From: Flavobacteriales bacterium
Lineage (GTDB): Bacteria > Bacteroidota > Bacteroidia > Flavobacteriales_F > PHOS-HE28
Assembly (NCBI GenBank): GCA_016710965.1
Contig: JADJTW010000037.1
Location: forward strand, 1-45,053
DNA: 45,053 nt
Direction of reading: 5' to 3'
Below the pieces are notes generated by a model. That model ran no database searches, was not told the DNA's origin, and saw nothing but the letters and a program-made list of their open reading frames with translations. Positions 9,110-17,833 of the stretch are shown piece after piece. Numbering within the stretch: position 1 is the first letter of the stretch; every line of letters begins with the position of its first letter. A program made the translations under genes and the position numbers.

Positions 9110-9362
9110 CCTTACGGCTGTATCACCAAACGCTCGCTATAGCTGCGTTCGCCAGCGGTGATCGTTACCTGGTACATGCCTGCGGCGATGGTGCCGTTCA
9201 GTTCGAGCGTGGTGTTGAGGAACGCATCGTTCACCGCGATGGTGCTCGCGCTCACGCGTTTGCCGAAGAGGTCATGCATCTCGATGCTCACGGTGCTCAC
9301 GCCCTCTTCGATGGCACTGAGGTTGATCATCAGCTGGTCGCCACGGTTGGGGTTGGGGTACA
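9110..9362 (-). repeat. Dispersed C-terminal cassette, copy C (T9SS domain only)
   Basis: About 250 bases encoding the T9SS sorting domain (ending SERLVIQP) match copies A and B with only scattered differences. The similarity falls away abruptly upstream of the YPNPNRGD motif, unlike copies A and B, which stay alike for nearly 1 kb. Confidence 0.8.
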
Positions 9363-12300
9363 TGCTCAGTTGGGCGGCCACTTCGGTGGTGCCTTCCTCT
9401 TGCATGTTTTGTCCGCCACCGAAGCCAGCGTTGCTATTGATCGTCAGGCTGCACACCACGCCCCATGGATCCACACTGGGCTGGATGAAGTCCGTACACC
9501 AGGTGGCTCCGTGATCGAAGCTGGCACGCACATCCACTAGGTAGGTGAGGCCGGGCTGGAGCGGATTGATGCCCCAGTTCAGTTGCAAGCCATAGTTGTT
9601 GCTGGTGCGGATCACGGCGATGGTCTCATCCTGCAGGCGGAAGCGGAACTGGTACTTGTTCGCGCTCTGCAGCACGTTGTTGGCGTTCACGCGCGTCACG
9701 GGCTTGGCCTGGATGTAGTTGCCGCCGCCCCAGTTGCGGGTGGCACCGCAGCTCAGGCTTGCACCAGCCACGTCGCTCAGTTGGGTGAGCGGGCATTGCG
9801 CGCGCAGCGGATCGAGGATGAAGCGGCAGGCCGTGCCCCACTCGGCGTTCACGCCGGCCACGCGGCTGCGCACCCGCACGTTGTAGAGCACGTTGTTCTG
9901 CAACTGGTTGCCGACCCAGCCGTTCACCCGGAAGTGGCAGGCGCGCGTGGCATTGGCCACCAAGCCGTTCGCGGTGGTATGGCTCTGGAAGCGCTTGAAG
10001 CTGAAGCCGCCGTTGGGGTTGTAGAACCAGATCTGGTAGCCGCTGGTGGCAGCGTTGGCTCCACCGAACTCGGCGCTCACGGCCGGGTTGGCGTTCACCA
10101 CCACGTAGTCGCTGTTGCGCCAGTCGTACTTGTCACAGCTGCTTTGCACCAGGCGATCGATGCCCAAGGGCAGGCAGAAGCCTTCGTTATTCGCGATCTG
10201 GCTGGTGCTGCCGGTGCTGAAGTTGTCGGCGTTGTCGATGATGCGCTTGCCGCTCATGGTGCGCAGGATGTAGCCGCCGCCGGTGATGCCGTCGTTGTTG
10301 TCATCGGTCACCACCAGGTAGTAGCAGTCATCGGGCGGGCAGATGCTCTCGTTGAAGATGCCCGAGGGGTAGAGCTGGCCGCCGTTGGCCACCAACGCGT
10401 TCGAGCCTTGCAGGCGCACTTCCCACAGGGTGGTGCTCACGCCATCGGATTCGATCACCAGTTGCAGTTCGTTGGCCTGGCATCCGCCGCCGATGGGGGT
10501 GCCTGCGCACACGCAGTTGGCCGACCAGATGTCGTTGGTTGTGTTAGCGTTGTTGTCGTTGCATGCCGTACCGGGCAGAGCAGCCCCACCAGGAACACCT
10601 AGGCAGTCGATCACTTGACCGGCGCATACGCAGTTCGCGCTCCAGGTATCGTTACCGGTGAGCGGATTGTTGTCGTCGCAGGGCGTACCGGGCTGGGCAG
10701 GACCACCGGGAGTTCCTTCGCAATCATCGGCAAGGACGCCAGCGCATACGCAGTTCGCGCTCCAGGTATCGTTGCTCGTGTTCGGGTTGTTGTCGTTGCA
10801 AGCGGTGCCGGGCAGCGCAGCGCCACCGGGAGTTCCTTCGCAGTCGATCACTTGACCAGCGCACACGCAGTTCGCGCTCCAGGTATCGTTACCGGTGTTC
10901 GGGTTGTTGTCGTTGCAGGCAGTGCCGGGCAGCGCAGCGCCACCGGGAGTTCCTTCGCAATCGATCAGCTGACCAGCGCACACGCAGTTCGCGCTCCAGG
11001 TATCGTTACCGGTGTTCGGGTTGTTGTCGTCGCAGGGCGTACCGGGCTGGGCAGGACCACCGGGAGTTCCTTCGCAATCGTTCGCCAGGACGCCAGCGCA
11101 AACGCAGTTCGCGCTCCAGGTATCGTTGCTCGTGTTCGGGTTGTTGTCGTTGCAGGCAGTGCCGGGCAATGCAGCGCCACCGGGAGTTCCTTCGCAATCG
11201 ATCAGCCGACCAGCGCACACGCAGTTGGCGCTCCAGGTATCGTTGCCGGTGTTCGGGTTGTTGTCGTTGCAGGCAGTACCGGGCAATGCAGCGCCACCGG
11301 GAGTTCCTTCGCAATCGATCACTTGACCGGCGCATACGCAGTTCGCGCTCCAGGTATCGTTACCGGTGGGCGGATTGTTGTCGTCGCAGGGCGGTACCGG
11401 GCTGGGCAGGACCACCGGGGTTCCTCCGCAATCATCGGCAAGGACGCCTGCGCATACGCAGTTGGCGCTCCAGGTATCGTTGCTCGTGTTCGGGTTGTTG
11501 TCGTTGCAAGCGGTGCCAGGCAGCGCAGCGCCGCCGGGTGTGCCTTCGCAGTCGATCACTTTGACCAGCGCACGCAGTTCGCGCTCCAGGTATCGTTACC
11601 GGTGTTCGGGTTGTTGTCGTTGCAAGCGGTGCCGGGCAGCGCAGCGCCACCGGGAGTTCCTTCGCAGCGCTTGACCAGCGCACACGCAGTTCGCGCTCCA
11701 GGTATCGTTGCCGGTGTTCGGGTTGTTGTCGTTGCAGGCAGTGCCGGGCAGCAGCGCCACCGGGAGTTCCTTCGCAGTCGATCAGCGGCACACGCAGTTC
11801 GCGCTCCAGGTATCGTTACCGGTGTTCGGGTTGTTGTCGTTGCAGGCAGTGCCGGGCAATGCAGCGCCACCGGGAGTTCCTTCCGCAGTCGATGCTTGAC
11901 CAGCGCACACGCAGTTCGCGCTCCAGGTATCGTTGCCGGTGTTCGGGTTGTTGTCGTTGCAGGCAGTACCGGGCAATGCAGCGCCACCGGGAGTTCCTTC
12001 GCAATCGATCACTTGACCAGCGCACACGCAGTTCGCGCTCCAGGTATCGTTACCGGTGTTCGGGTTGTTGTCGTTGCAGGCAGTGCCGGGCTGGGCAGGT
12101 CCACCAGGGGTGCCTTCGCAATCCGGAGGAAGAACCAGCGGATAGGTGAGGTAGGGAGAGACGGTGCTTCCGCTCTCGCTGGTGCTGTGGGTGTAGAACT
12201 CAACCTGCTGCGCTGGGCTCTGCAAAGAGATGTTGATGTGGAAGCTGAAGGTGCCGGCCGTAGTGAACTGGACGATGAGAACACGATTCTCACCAGCGGC

Positions 12301-12951
12301 TTCAGGACCGTCCAACGGGGGAAGAAGCGCCCAGGAACCGGTTGTGGTGAACACGCTGCCGCCATCCACGTCGGAGAATGGTGCAAGCGTTGCAGCGGAG
12401 ATGCCCACCAAGGTGGGGTCTGCGGATGCGCCGTTCACAGAACCGTCCTTGTCAGCGACACCGAAACCGGACCACAAGGTGGTGCAGTGCGTGGTGGTCG
12501 CATCTGGGTCAGCTGCGCGGGGCACACCCAGGGTCTCCAGGTTGCTTGTGCAACCAGCAGCACCGCCGGAACGCGAAGCGCGACCGATGGTGATCCAGCT
12601 GTCGAAGGCCGAGCCATCGTCGTGACGACTGGTCTGCGGAGGGAACTGCGTGCCGAATCCATCATCGTTCCAGAACACAGCGGTGCTGGTGACGTCCATC
12701 ACGTTGCCAGCGGAGCCGAACACCGTGTTCAGCTTGTAGCCGGGCGCCATGTCGATGTAGACACGGTAGGTGGTCAGGCCGGGGGTCATTGTACCCGAGC
12801 CATTGCCGAGACCATTGTAGTAGTCGGCGTCGGCCTGGTTGGTCACGTGGAAGTTCTCCACCACCACGCCCTGCAGGCCCTGGGCGCTCACGCCCAGGCT
12901 ACAAAGCGCCAGGCATGCCCCCAGAAGGGAATTTCGGAAGTTGCGTTTCAT
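9112..12951 (-). CDS. T9SS surface protein with 14 Cys-rich 39-aa tandem repeats (frame broken in the array)
   Basis: About 1,280 aa from the ATG at 12951 (MKRNFRNSLLGACLALCSLG, a signal peptide ending VSAQ). Residues 24-260 are the N-terminal domain shared with three neighbouring genes (GVVVENFHV, TTYRVYIDMAPGYKL, DSWITIGRAS). Then come about 14 tandem units, each with four cysteines (DCEGTPGG, PGTACNDNNPNTGNDTW, SANCVCAG). The C-terminal ~440 aa begin NELQLVIESDGVSTTLWEVR, resemble the ends of two other surface proteins here, and close with a T9SS sorting domain. The frame is lost between about 11560 and 11800, where unit spacing falls from 117 to 116, 112 and 108 bases. The net change is -15, so the frame is the same on both sides. 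This looks like consensus error in a tandem repeat. A structural or adhesive surface role is inference. Confidence 0.8.
10480..12125 (-). repeat. Tandem array, ~14 units of about 117-120 bases (39-40 aa)
   Basis: The landmark TCCAGGTATCGTT on the plus strand recurs at about 10641, 10761, 10878, 10995, 11115, 11232, 11349, 11469, 11585, 11697, 11805, 11922 and 12039, with a diverged unit near 10523. In translation each unit reads DCEGTPGG...PGTxCxDNNPxTxNDTWSANCVCAG. Some units carry PAQPGTPCDD and others AALPGTACND, and these alternate in higher-order blocks, which suggests block duplication. The array is coding, not CRISPR. Confidence 0.9.
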
Positions 12952-12968
12952 GTTTTGTGTGTTTCGAT

Positions 12969-13004
12969 CGGGGGATCCACCGGCGCATGGCCGATGGATC
13001 CCCG
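12969..13004. terminator. Long hairpin between the beta-helix gene and the repeat gene
   Basis: GGGGATCCACCGGC (12971-12984) pairs with GCCGATGGATCCCC (12990-13003), 13 of 14 positions, with a 5-base loop. It occupies most of the 63-base gap between the stop codon of the 13015-14577 gene and the ATG at 12951. There is no clear T run on the minus strand, so it may be a processing or mRNA stability element instead of a true terminator. Confidence 0.45.
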
Positions 13005-13014
13005 ACCGGGTTGA

Positions 13015-14577
13015 TCAGAAGCAGTTGCCGCCGAAAGCGTTGGAGAACAAGCCGAAGTCGAAGCTGTCGATGTCGCCATCGTTGTCCAGGTCGCCTACGC
13101 AACCAGCAGCCGCGCTCACGTCCAGGCCCAGTTCATCAGCGAGTGTCCAGCCATTGAGCCAGCTCTTCTTCTTGCCGGGCTCGAAGGCGCCGCGGTACTT
13201 GGCGCCGCTGAAGAAACCGTCGGTCGGAGGGGTGAGCGTGGTGGTGGCCGTGCCGGCAGCGGGAACGGGATTCACGCGGTCCGTGACCACGTTGTTCGGC
13301 TGGGTCATCACGTAGGTGGCGTCGATCAGCGATTGCGCCGCCACGGCGAGGTTGCCGTCGGTGGTGAAGAACTTGGTGTGCGCAGCCGAGCCCGACACGG
13401 GGAAGGCACCGTTGATGCGGAGCGGGTTCGTGCATTCCTGGAAGGTGCAGTTCTTCACATTGAAGTTGCCAGCCGTCCAGTTGGTCTCCACGGCAGTGGT
13501 CATGTTCAAGCCCTGCTGGAAGCGCGCGAAGACGCTGTTGATGATGGAGCCGTAGGTGCGCTCCTTGCCTTCGATGCCTTCGTCGTTCAGGTTGCGGGCG
13601 ATGATGGTGGCGTTGTAGACCACAGGATTCGAGGGGATGCCGCCATTCGCGAAATTGGTGGCCGCGTCATCCGCGTCGCACTCGAAGCCGTTGTCGCCCT
13701 GGTTGTTGGCACCACCGCTGTTGTCCGGGCCTTGTACGCCATAGATGAATTGCAGCTTGCCGGTGTAGCCCTGGTCCCAATCGATGTAGTCATCGTCGTT
13801 GTGCATGGCCACCAAGTGCTTGGCGTTCACCGTACCGCCGAACATCTCGAAGCCATCGTCCTTGTTCCCGATCACTTCGATGTGGTCGATGATGGTGCCG
13901 TTGCCGACACCGCCCATGGTGAGGCCGTTGATCTCGTTGTTCGCACCGATGATCTCGCCGCCGTGGCGAAGGCTCACGTAGCGCAGGACGCCGCTGTTGT
14001 CGTTGTTGATCTCCTGGCCCACTGGCATGCCGTAGAAGTGGCGGCTGTCGCCCGTAGCTAGGCCTTCGATCGTGCCCACACCATTGGTGGCGGTGGCCGT
14101 GGCGTCGCCGTCGGCCGTGCGCTTGTTGGTGTACGCCTTGCCGAGCAGGATGATGCTGCCCCACACCCCGCGGTTCGTTACGCTGTAGTTGCCGTCGAGG
14201 GCATCGGCCACGCTGGTCATGATGATCGGGCACTCCTCGGAGCCGTTGGCCCAGATCTGCCCACCTCGCGTGATGATGATGGCGTGTGCCACACCAGCGT
14301 TGTCCTGCGCCTTGATGACCGTGCCGGGTTCGATGTAGAGGTCCTGGCCATCGAGCACGTAGTAGCGCGTGTCCAGGATGTAGAGGTTTTTGCAGGTCAG
14401 CGTCTGGCTCGCGGCGATCTGGTCATCGTTGGCGTTGACCAACGTGCTCAGCAGCACCTGCGTGCGCGATGAAACGGCGGGACATCCGCAGGCCGATCCA
14501 ACGGACTGCGCTTGGCTCCCCACGGTGCTCGCGAGTGCGAGGCCGGCCGCAAGGGATAGTTTGAATGGAGTTCTCAT
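13015..14577 (-). CDS. Secreted right-handed beta-helix protein with a dockerin-like calcium-binding end
   Basis: This intact protein is 520 aa from the ATG at 14577 (MRTPFKLSLAAGLALASTVG, a signal peptide ending SQAQ). The body shows beta-helix rungs (TCKNLYILDTRYYVLDGQ, DLYIEPGTVIKAQDN, IIITRGGQIWANGSEECP, GVLRYVSLRHGGEIIG, IDHIEVIGNKDDGFEMFGGT) typical of Bacteroidota exported beta-helix proteins often found near TonB receptors. The extreme C-terminus (GDLDNDGDIDSFDFGLFSNA) resembles one dockerin/EF-hand calcium loop, and no T9SS sorting domain follows. How it is retained outside the cell is therefore unclear. It lies downstream of the TonB receptor and four-paralogue cluster on the same strand. 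Binding or processing of a surface ligand is inference. Confidence 0.8.
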   Translation of the reverse strand: MRTPFKLSLAAGLALASTVGSQAQSVGSACGCPAVSSRTQVLLSTLVNANDDQIAASQTLTCKNLYILDTRYYVLDGQDLYIEPGTVIKAQDNAGVAHAIIITRGGQIWANGSEECPIIMTSVADALDGNYSVTNRGVWGSIILLGKAYTNKRTADGDATATATNGVGTIEGLATGDSRHFYGMPVGQEINNDNSGVLRYVSLRHGGEIIGANNEINGLTMGGVGNGTIIDHIEVIGNKDDGFEMFGGTVNAKHLVAMHNDDDYIDWDQGYTGKLQFIYGVQGPDNSGGANNQGDNGFECDADDAATNFANGGIPSNPVVYNATIIARNLNDEGIEGKERTYGSIINSVFARFQQGLNMTTAVETNWTAGNFNVKNCTFQECTNPLRINGAFPVSGSAAHTKFFTTDGNLAVAAQSLIDATYVMTQPNNVVTDRVNPVPAAGTATTTLTPPTDGFFSGAKYRGAFEPGKKKSWLNGWTLADELGLDVSAAAGCVGDLDNDGDIDSFDFGLFSNAFGGNCF

Positions 14578-14786
14578 CGGGTAGGGTTTTGGGGTTGCTC
14601 TTCTTTGGTTTTTGAGCGCGACAAAACTCCTGCGACCCTTCCCGCTAGGCGGTTAGAGGAAGGCTAACCTTTGTTGATGATTGGTGTCGGATCGCGCCTA
14701 TGATCCTGAGATCCGTGTTACGCCGTCGATGATCTTCGGCGGCTTCGGTAACGACGCGGTAACAGGGATCCGCCGATGCCGATACT

Positions 14787-15530
14787 TCAGCGACGGAGGC
14801 GCTGGGGCCGGTTGTCCAACGCTGGGTGCTGGATCTCATCCCCCTGCGGACCCATCGCTACGTACCGCACGAAACCACCGCCGGGCCTGCCGATCTGAAG
14901 GTTCAACTCGTACGAAAGCACGCCGGTGGTGGAGATCTGGGCGATGAGTACCATGTTGTCGGTTGTTACGCCTTTGGTTCCGCCCAGTACGCTCCACGCG
15001 CAATCCACGCATAGGATGGTCGTGCCCCGTATGTTGCCCAGATAGCCTGGTTGCATCTTGAAGTCGACCACTTGCTTCACATCAGCAGGAACGAGGCCAT
15101 CGGCGCGCGCTAATGGACTTTTGCGGTAGCGCTTGCTGCGCAGCACGGATCCATCAGTGTCCTTGTCTAGCGGCAGGCCCGCATGGGCATCGCTCCCGGC
15201 GTTGATGGTGATCCAACTGTCAAGGGCCGTGAAGCCCTCAGCCAACCGGTCCGCGTCGATGCGATCGCCATACATGGCACCATTCAACGTATCGTTGAAG
15301 AATTCCGTGGTGGATTCGATCCTCAATGGATGGCCTGTACTGCCGAAGACCATCTGCAAGGTGTGCTCCGGCGCCAGGTCCACATAGATCCTGTACGTGG
15401 TGAGCGTGTCGGTCGAGCGCACGAGCTGGTGGTACTTCTCCACCACGATGCCCTCAAGGGCTTGTGCCTGAGCGGAGGCAGGGAGAAGGGTCGCGCACAC
15501 CAGGAGCGCAAAGGGGTTGAAGTGCCTCAC
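14787..15530 (-). CDS. Secreted protein made of the shared N-terminal domain only
   Basis: 247 aa from a GTG at 15530 (read as MRHFNPFALLVCATLLPASA, a signal peptide). The rest is the domain shared with the genes starting at 12951, 16802 and 19151: ALEGIVVEKYHQ, TTYRIYVDLAPEHTLQMVFG, TALDSWITINAGSDAHAGLP, LIAQISTTGVLSYELNLQIG. It ends shortly after this domain with no T9SS sorting signal. The GTG start and the 77-base overlap with the upstream gene's 3' end suggest that a deletion or collapse removed the original junction. I do not recognise a named family or an activity. Confidence 0.65.
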   Translation of the reverse strand: MRHFNPFALLVCATLLPASAQAQALEGIVVEKYHQLVRSTDTLTTYRIYVDLAPEHTLQMVFGSTGHPLRIESTTEFFNDTLNGAMYGDRIDADRLAEGFTALDSWITINAGSDAHAGLPLDKDTDGSVLRSKRYRKSPLARADGLVPADVKQVVDFKMQPGYLGNIRGTTILCVDCAWSVLGGTKGVTTDNMVLIAQISTTGVLSYELNLQIGRPGGGFVRYVAMGPQGDEIQHPALDNRPQRLRR

Positions 15531-16802
15531 TGCCTTCCCAGGCGATCACCACGGCTCCAAGCGGATCGAGCAGTTCGTAGCGGACGCGCGCACCATGGGC
15601 TCCAGCGATGTTCACGGTAACTAGGTCGCGCGCCGGGTTCGGAGCGATCGAGATGGTGTGGGCTGCGAACTCCCTGATTCCCACCGTGCCTTCGCAAAGG
15701 CAACTGGCGATCCAGGTGTCGTTCGTAGTGGCGGCATTGCCGTCATCGCATGGGGTTCCGGGCAAGGCGGGGCCGCCGGGCGTTCCTTCGCAATCCTCGC
15801 CCAGGCAGTCGCAGTTTGCGGCATAGGTGTCGTTGCTGGTATCGGCGTTCCCATCGTCGCAGCCCGTGCCGGGCAATGCCGTTCCGCCCAGCACTCCTTC
15901 GCAATCGGGCAGTTGTGCCGAGGAGACATAGCAAAGCGTTGGATGCGTGAAGATGTTGTCGTTCGCGATGGATGTGCCGGAAGTGTCAGAAGGCAACAGG
16001 TTCGCGTAGTAGATGAGGAAATCGTGGCATGCCGGATCGTCGCATACGAGACTGTCAGGGATCTTCACGAAGAGATTCAGGCAGTAGCTCAGCACCCCGT
16101 CCGTGGTGAATTGGCCGACGAGGATGCGGTTGTTGGTATCCGGCGCGGTAATGCCACCGAGCACCGCCCAAGCGTAGTTCGCGCTCGAATACGTGTTCGA
16201 TCCACCTGGGTCGAACAGATCGGGCGCAACGCCCACGGCATTCACTGTTGGAACGGGAGCGCCTGACCAAAGACCATCGGCTTGGTCGAGCGGGAGTCCC
16301 ATCAATGCTGCATCATTGGCCATCAACGGCATGCCGGTGCTGCCCCCGTCGTTTGGGAAGAGCACCCCCGCGTTGCCATCGGGGTCCTCGGTCTTCAGCA
16401 CGCCCCAATGCGCATCGCTGGCAGCGCCGATGGTGATCCAGGAATCGATCGCAACGGTATTCACGTCGAGGTGGATGTCGTTGATGGAATAGCCCCAGGC
16501 CTCACCGCGGTCCTCATTGTTGAAGAAGGCCGTCGATGCGCTCATTGTGATCGGGTGGTTCTCGAAGCCGCCAACGGTCAGCAGCTTGTAGCCGGCTTTC
16601 AAGTCGACGAACACGCGGTAGGTGGTGGCGCGCCTTCCACCAGTCCGGGGCCGCCATCGGTATCGGCGGCATCGTTCGCATCGGCGATGTAGTAGCGCTC
16701 CACGATCAGCCCCTGCAGCGCTGAACCATCGGGTGGTGCATATTGTGCGCCTAGCGCTGAGCAGAGGATGAGCGCGGTGAACAGTGAGGAGGTGCGATGC
16801 AT
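15454..16802 (-). CDS. Paralogue of the shared-domain secreted protein with Cys-rich units and a truncated T9SS domain
   Basis: Starts at the ATG at 16802 (MHRTSSLFTALILCSALG, a signal peptide). One frame break near 16630 separates GLVEG from TTYRVFVDLKAGYKLL. The shared N-terminal domain follows (FFNNEDRGEAWGYSI, AIDSWITIGAASDAHWG, NNRILVGQFTTDGVLSY). Then come two Cys-rich units (DCEGVLGGTALPGTGCDDG and DCEGTPGGPALPGTPCDDG) related to the 14-unit array of the 9112 gene. A T9SS domain begins (SIAPNPARDLVTVNI) but only about 45 residues are recognisable before unrelated sequence (CAPGVRDPSPCLR). That tail is read out of frame over the signal peptide of the next gene. The export signal is therefore probably broken in this assembly. 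Confidence 0.7.
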
Positions 16803-16893
16803 GGTCTAGGAATGGAGCGCGCGAAACTACCGGGGCATGGAGGGGTGAGCCTTCAAGGCACTCTTGTCATTGTGTTTCCGCGCGGTTAAGGAT

Positions 16894-17704
16894 TCACCTT
16901 TCTTCTTGCTCTGCGACAGCTATGTTGAACGACGCGGGCAGGAGGTTGAATACGATGCGATGCTTGTTGCGCAGTGACCACTCGATGAAGGTGGGGGTGG
17001 AGAAGCATGGCTGGTCTCGCACGATGAGCGCGATCGGGCGAATGGCCCTGGCGACCAAGCGCTCCATGAAGCGGATAATCAGGTCCTGGTCCGGGGCTCC
17101 ATCATGGACGAGCCATTGCATGTGCCCGCGATTGGTCAGCGCGAACATGATGCGCAGCGCGGGGTTCGTCCAAAGCCGTCCTCCCGGTGCCGAACGGGCG
17201 CGATCGCGGGCCTTCACCGGCATGCTGCCCCACCAAGCGAGCACTGCAAAGACGTCGCGGGCCTGCATGGCGCATCACCAGGTCTCGGCGCATCCATTCG
17301 CGCATGGCGACGGGTTGCTGGCGGTACATGTTCCTTAAGGGCTTCTCCGGGGCGAAGCCCCAGCGTTCCATATAGGTGGTCAGTGTGCGCTGCGGAAGCG
17401 CGAAGCCGGTGCGCTGTTCGATCAGCGAAGCCAATGCATCGCGGTTCCAGAGCACGGCCTGCAGGCCCAGGTCGTCGGGCAAATGGCCGCGCACCAATGC
17501 ATGCAGTTCCAATTCCTGCTCATGCGAGAGCTTGCGCCGCAGCAGTGCGGTGGCACGCGAGGTTCTCGATGCGGCACCAGTGGTGATGTTCCCGAGGTCG
17601 GGCTCTGCCAGAGCGCTTCTCAGCACATCCGCAGGCAAGCCGTGCCGCGCAGCGCAATCCTCCACGCTAGCCCCGGTATGCACCTCGTCCATGGCGGCGC
17701 GCAA
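16894..17704 (-). pseudogene. Degenerate IS630-type transposase
   Basis: Two pieces joined by a frame break near 17270. The first (possible starts TTG 17704 or ATG 17692) has a helix-turn-helix (SVEDCAARHGLPADVLRSAL) and a winged-helix segment typical of IS630 transposases (LIEQRTGFALPQRTLTTYMER, then WGFAPEKPLRN). The second keeps the DDE-fold strand pattern (LRIMFALTNRGHMQWLVHDG, FMERLVARAIRPIALIVRD). The usual WxDET motif reads AWWGSM, and the final PExNPxE region is replaced by LLPASFNIAVAEQEER. The catalytic triad is thus not intact. I could not find terminal inverted repeats. It interrupts a same-strand cluster of paralogous surface genes and may mark an old insertion. Confidence 0.65.
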
Positions 17705-17833
17705 TGCCCGGCCTGCGGGCGTTCCCCGTCGATGGCTGCTTGCGTGCGTGATCAGATCCGCTTGATCGCCCCATCACATGCGTTGATGAATCGGTCTTTT
17801 CTCCATAGAGGCCGTCACGGTCCATGTCCCTGT

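Noticed and set aside
10480..12125. CRISPR array
   Set aside because: The period is 117-120 bases, there are no short unique spacers, and the repeats translate in frame as Cys-rich units.
10615..13014. Long plus-strand open frame (about 799 aa) with repeats such as VRAPGIVTGVRVVVVAGSAG
   Set aside because: It is the antisense shadow of the in-frame tandem repeat array and N-terminal domain of the minus-strand T9SS gene. The minus-strand reading has a signal peptide, paralogues and a sorting domain.
16803..17833. Intact insertion sequence
   Set aside because: The transposase is frame-broken, lacks its catalytic motifs, and no matching terminal inverted repeats were found around it.
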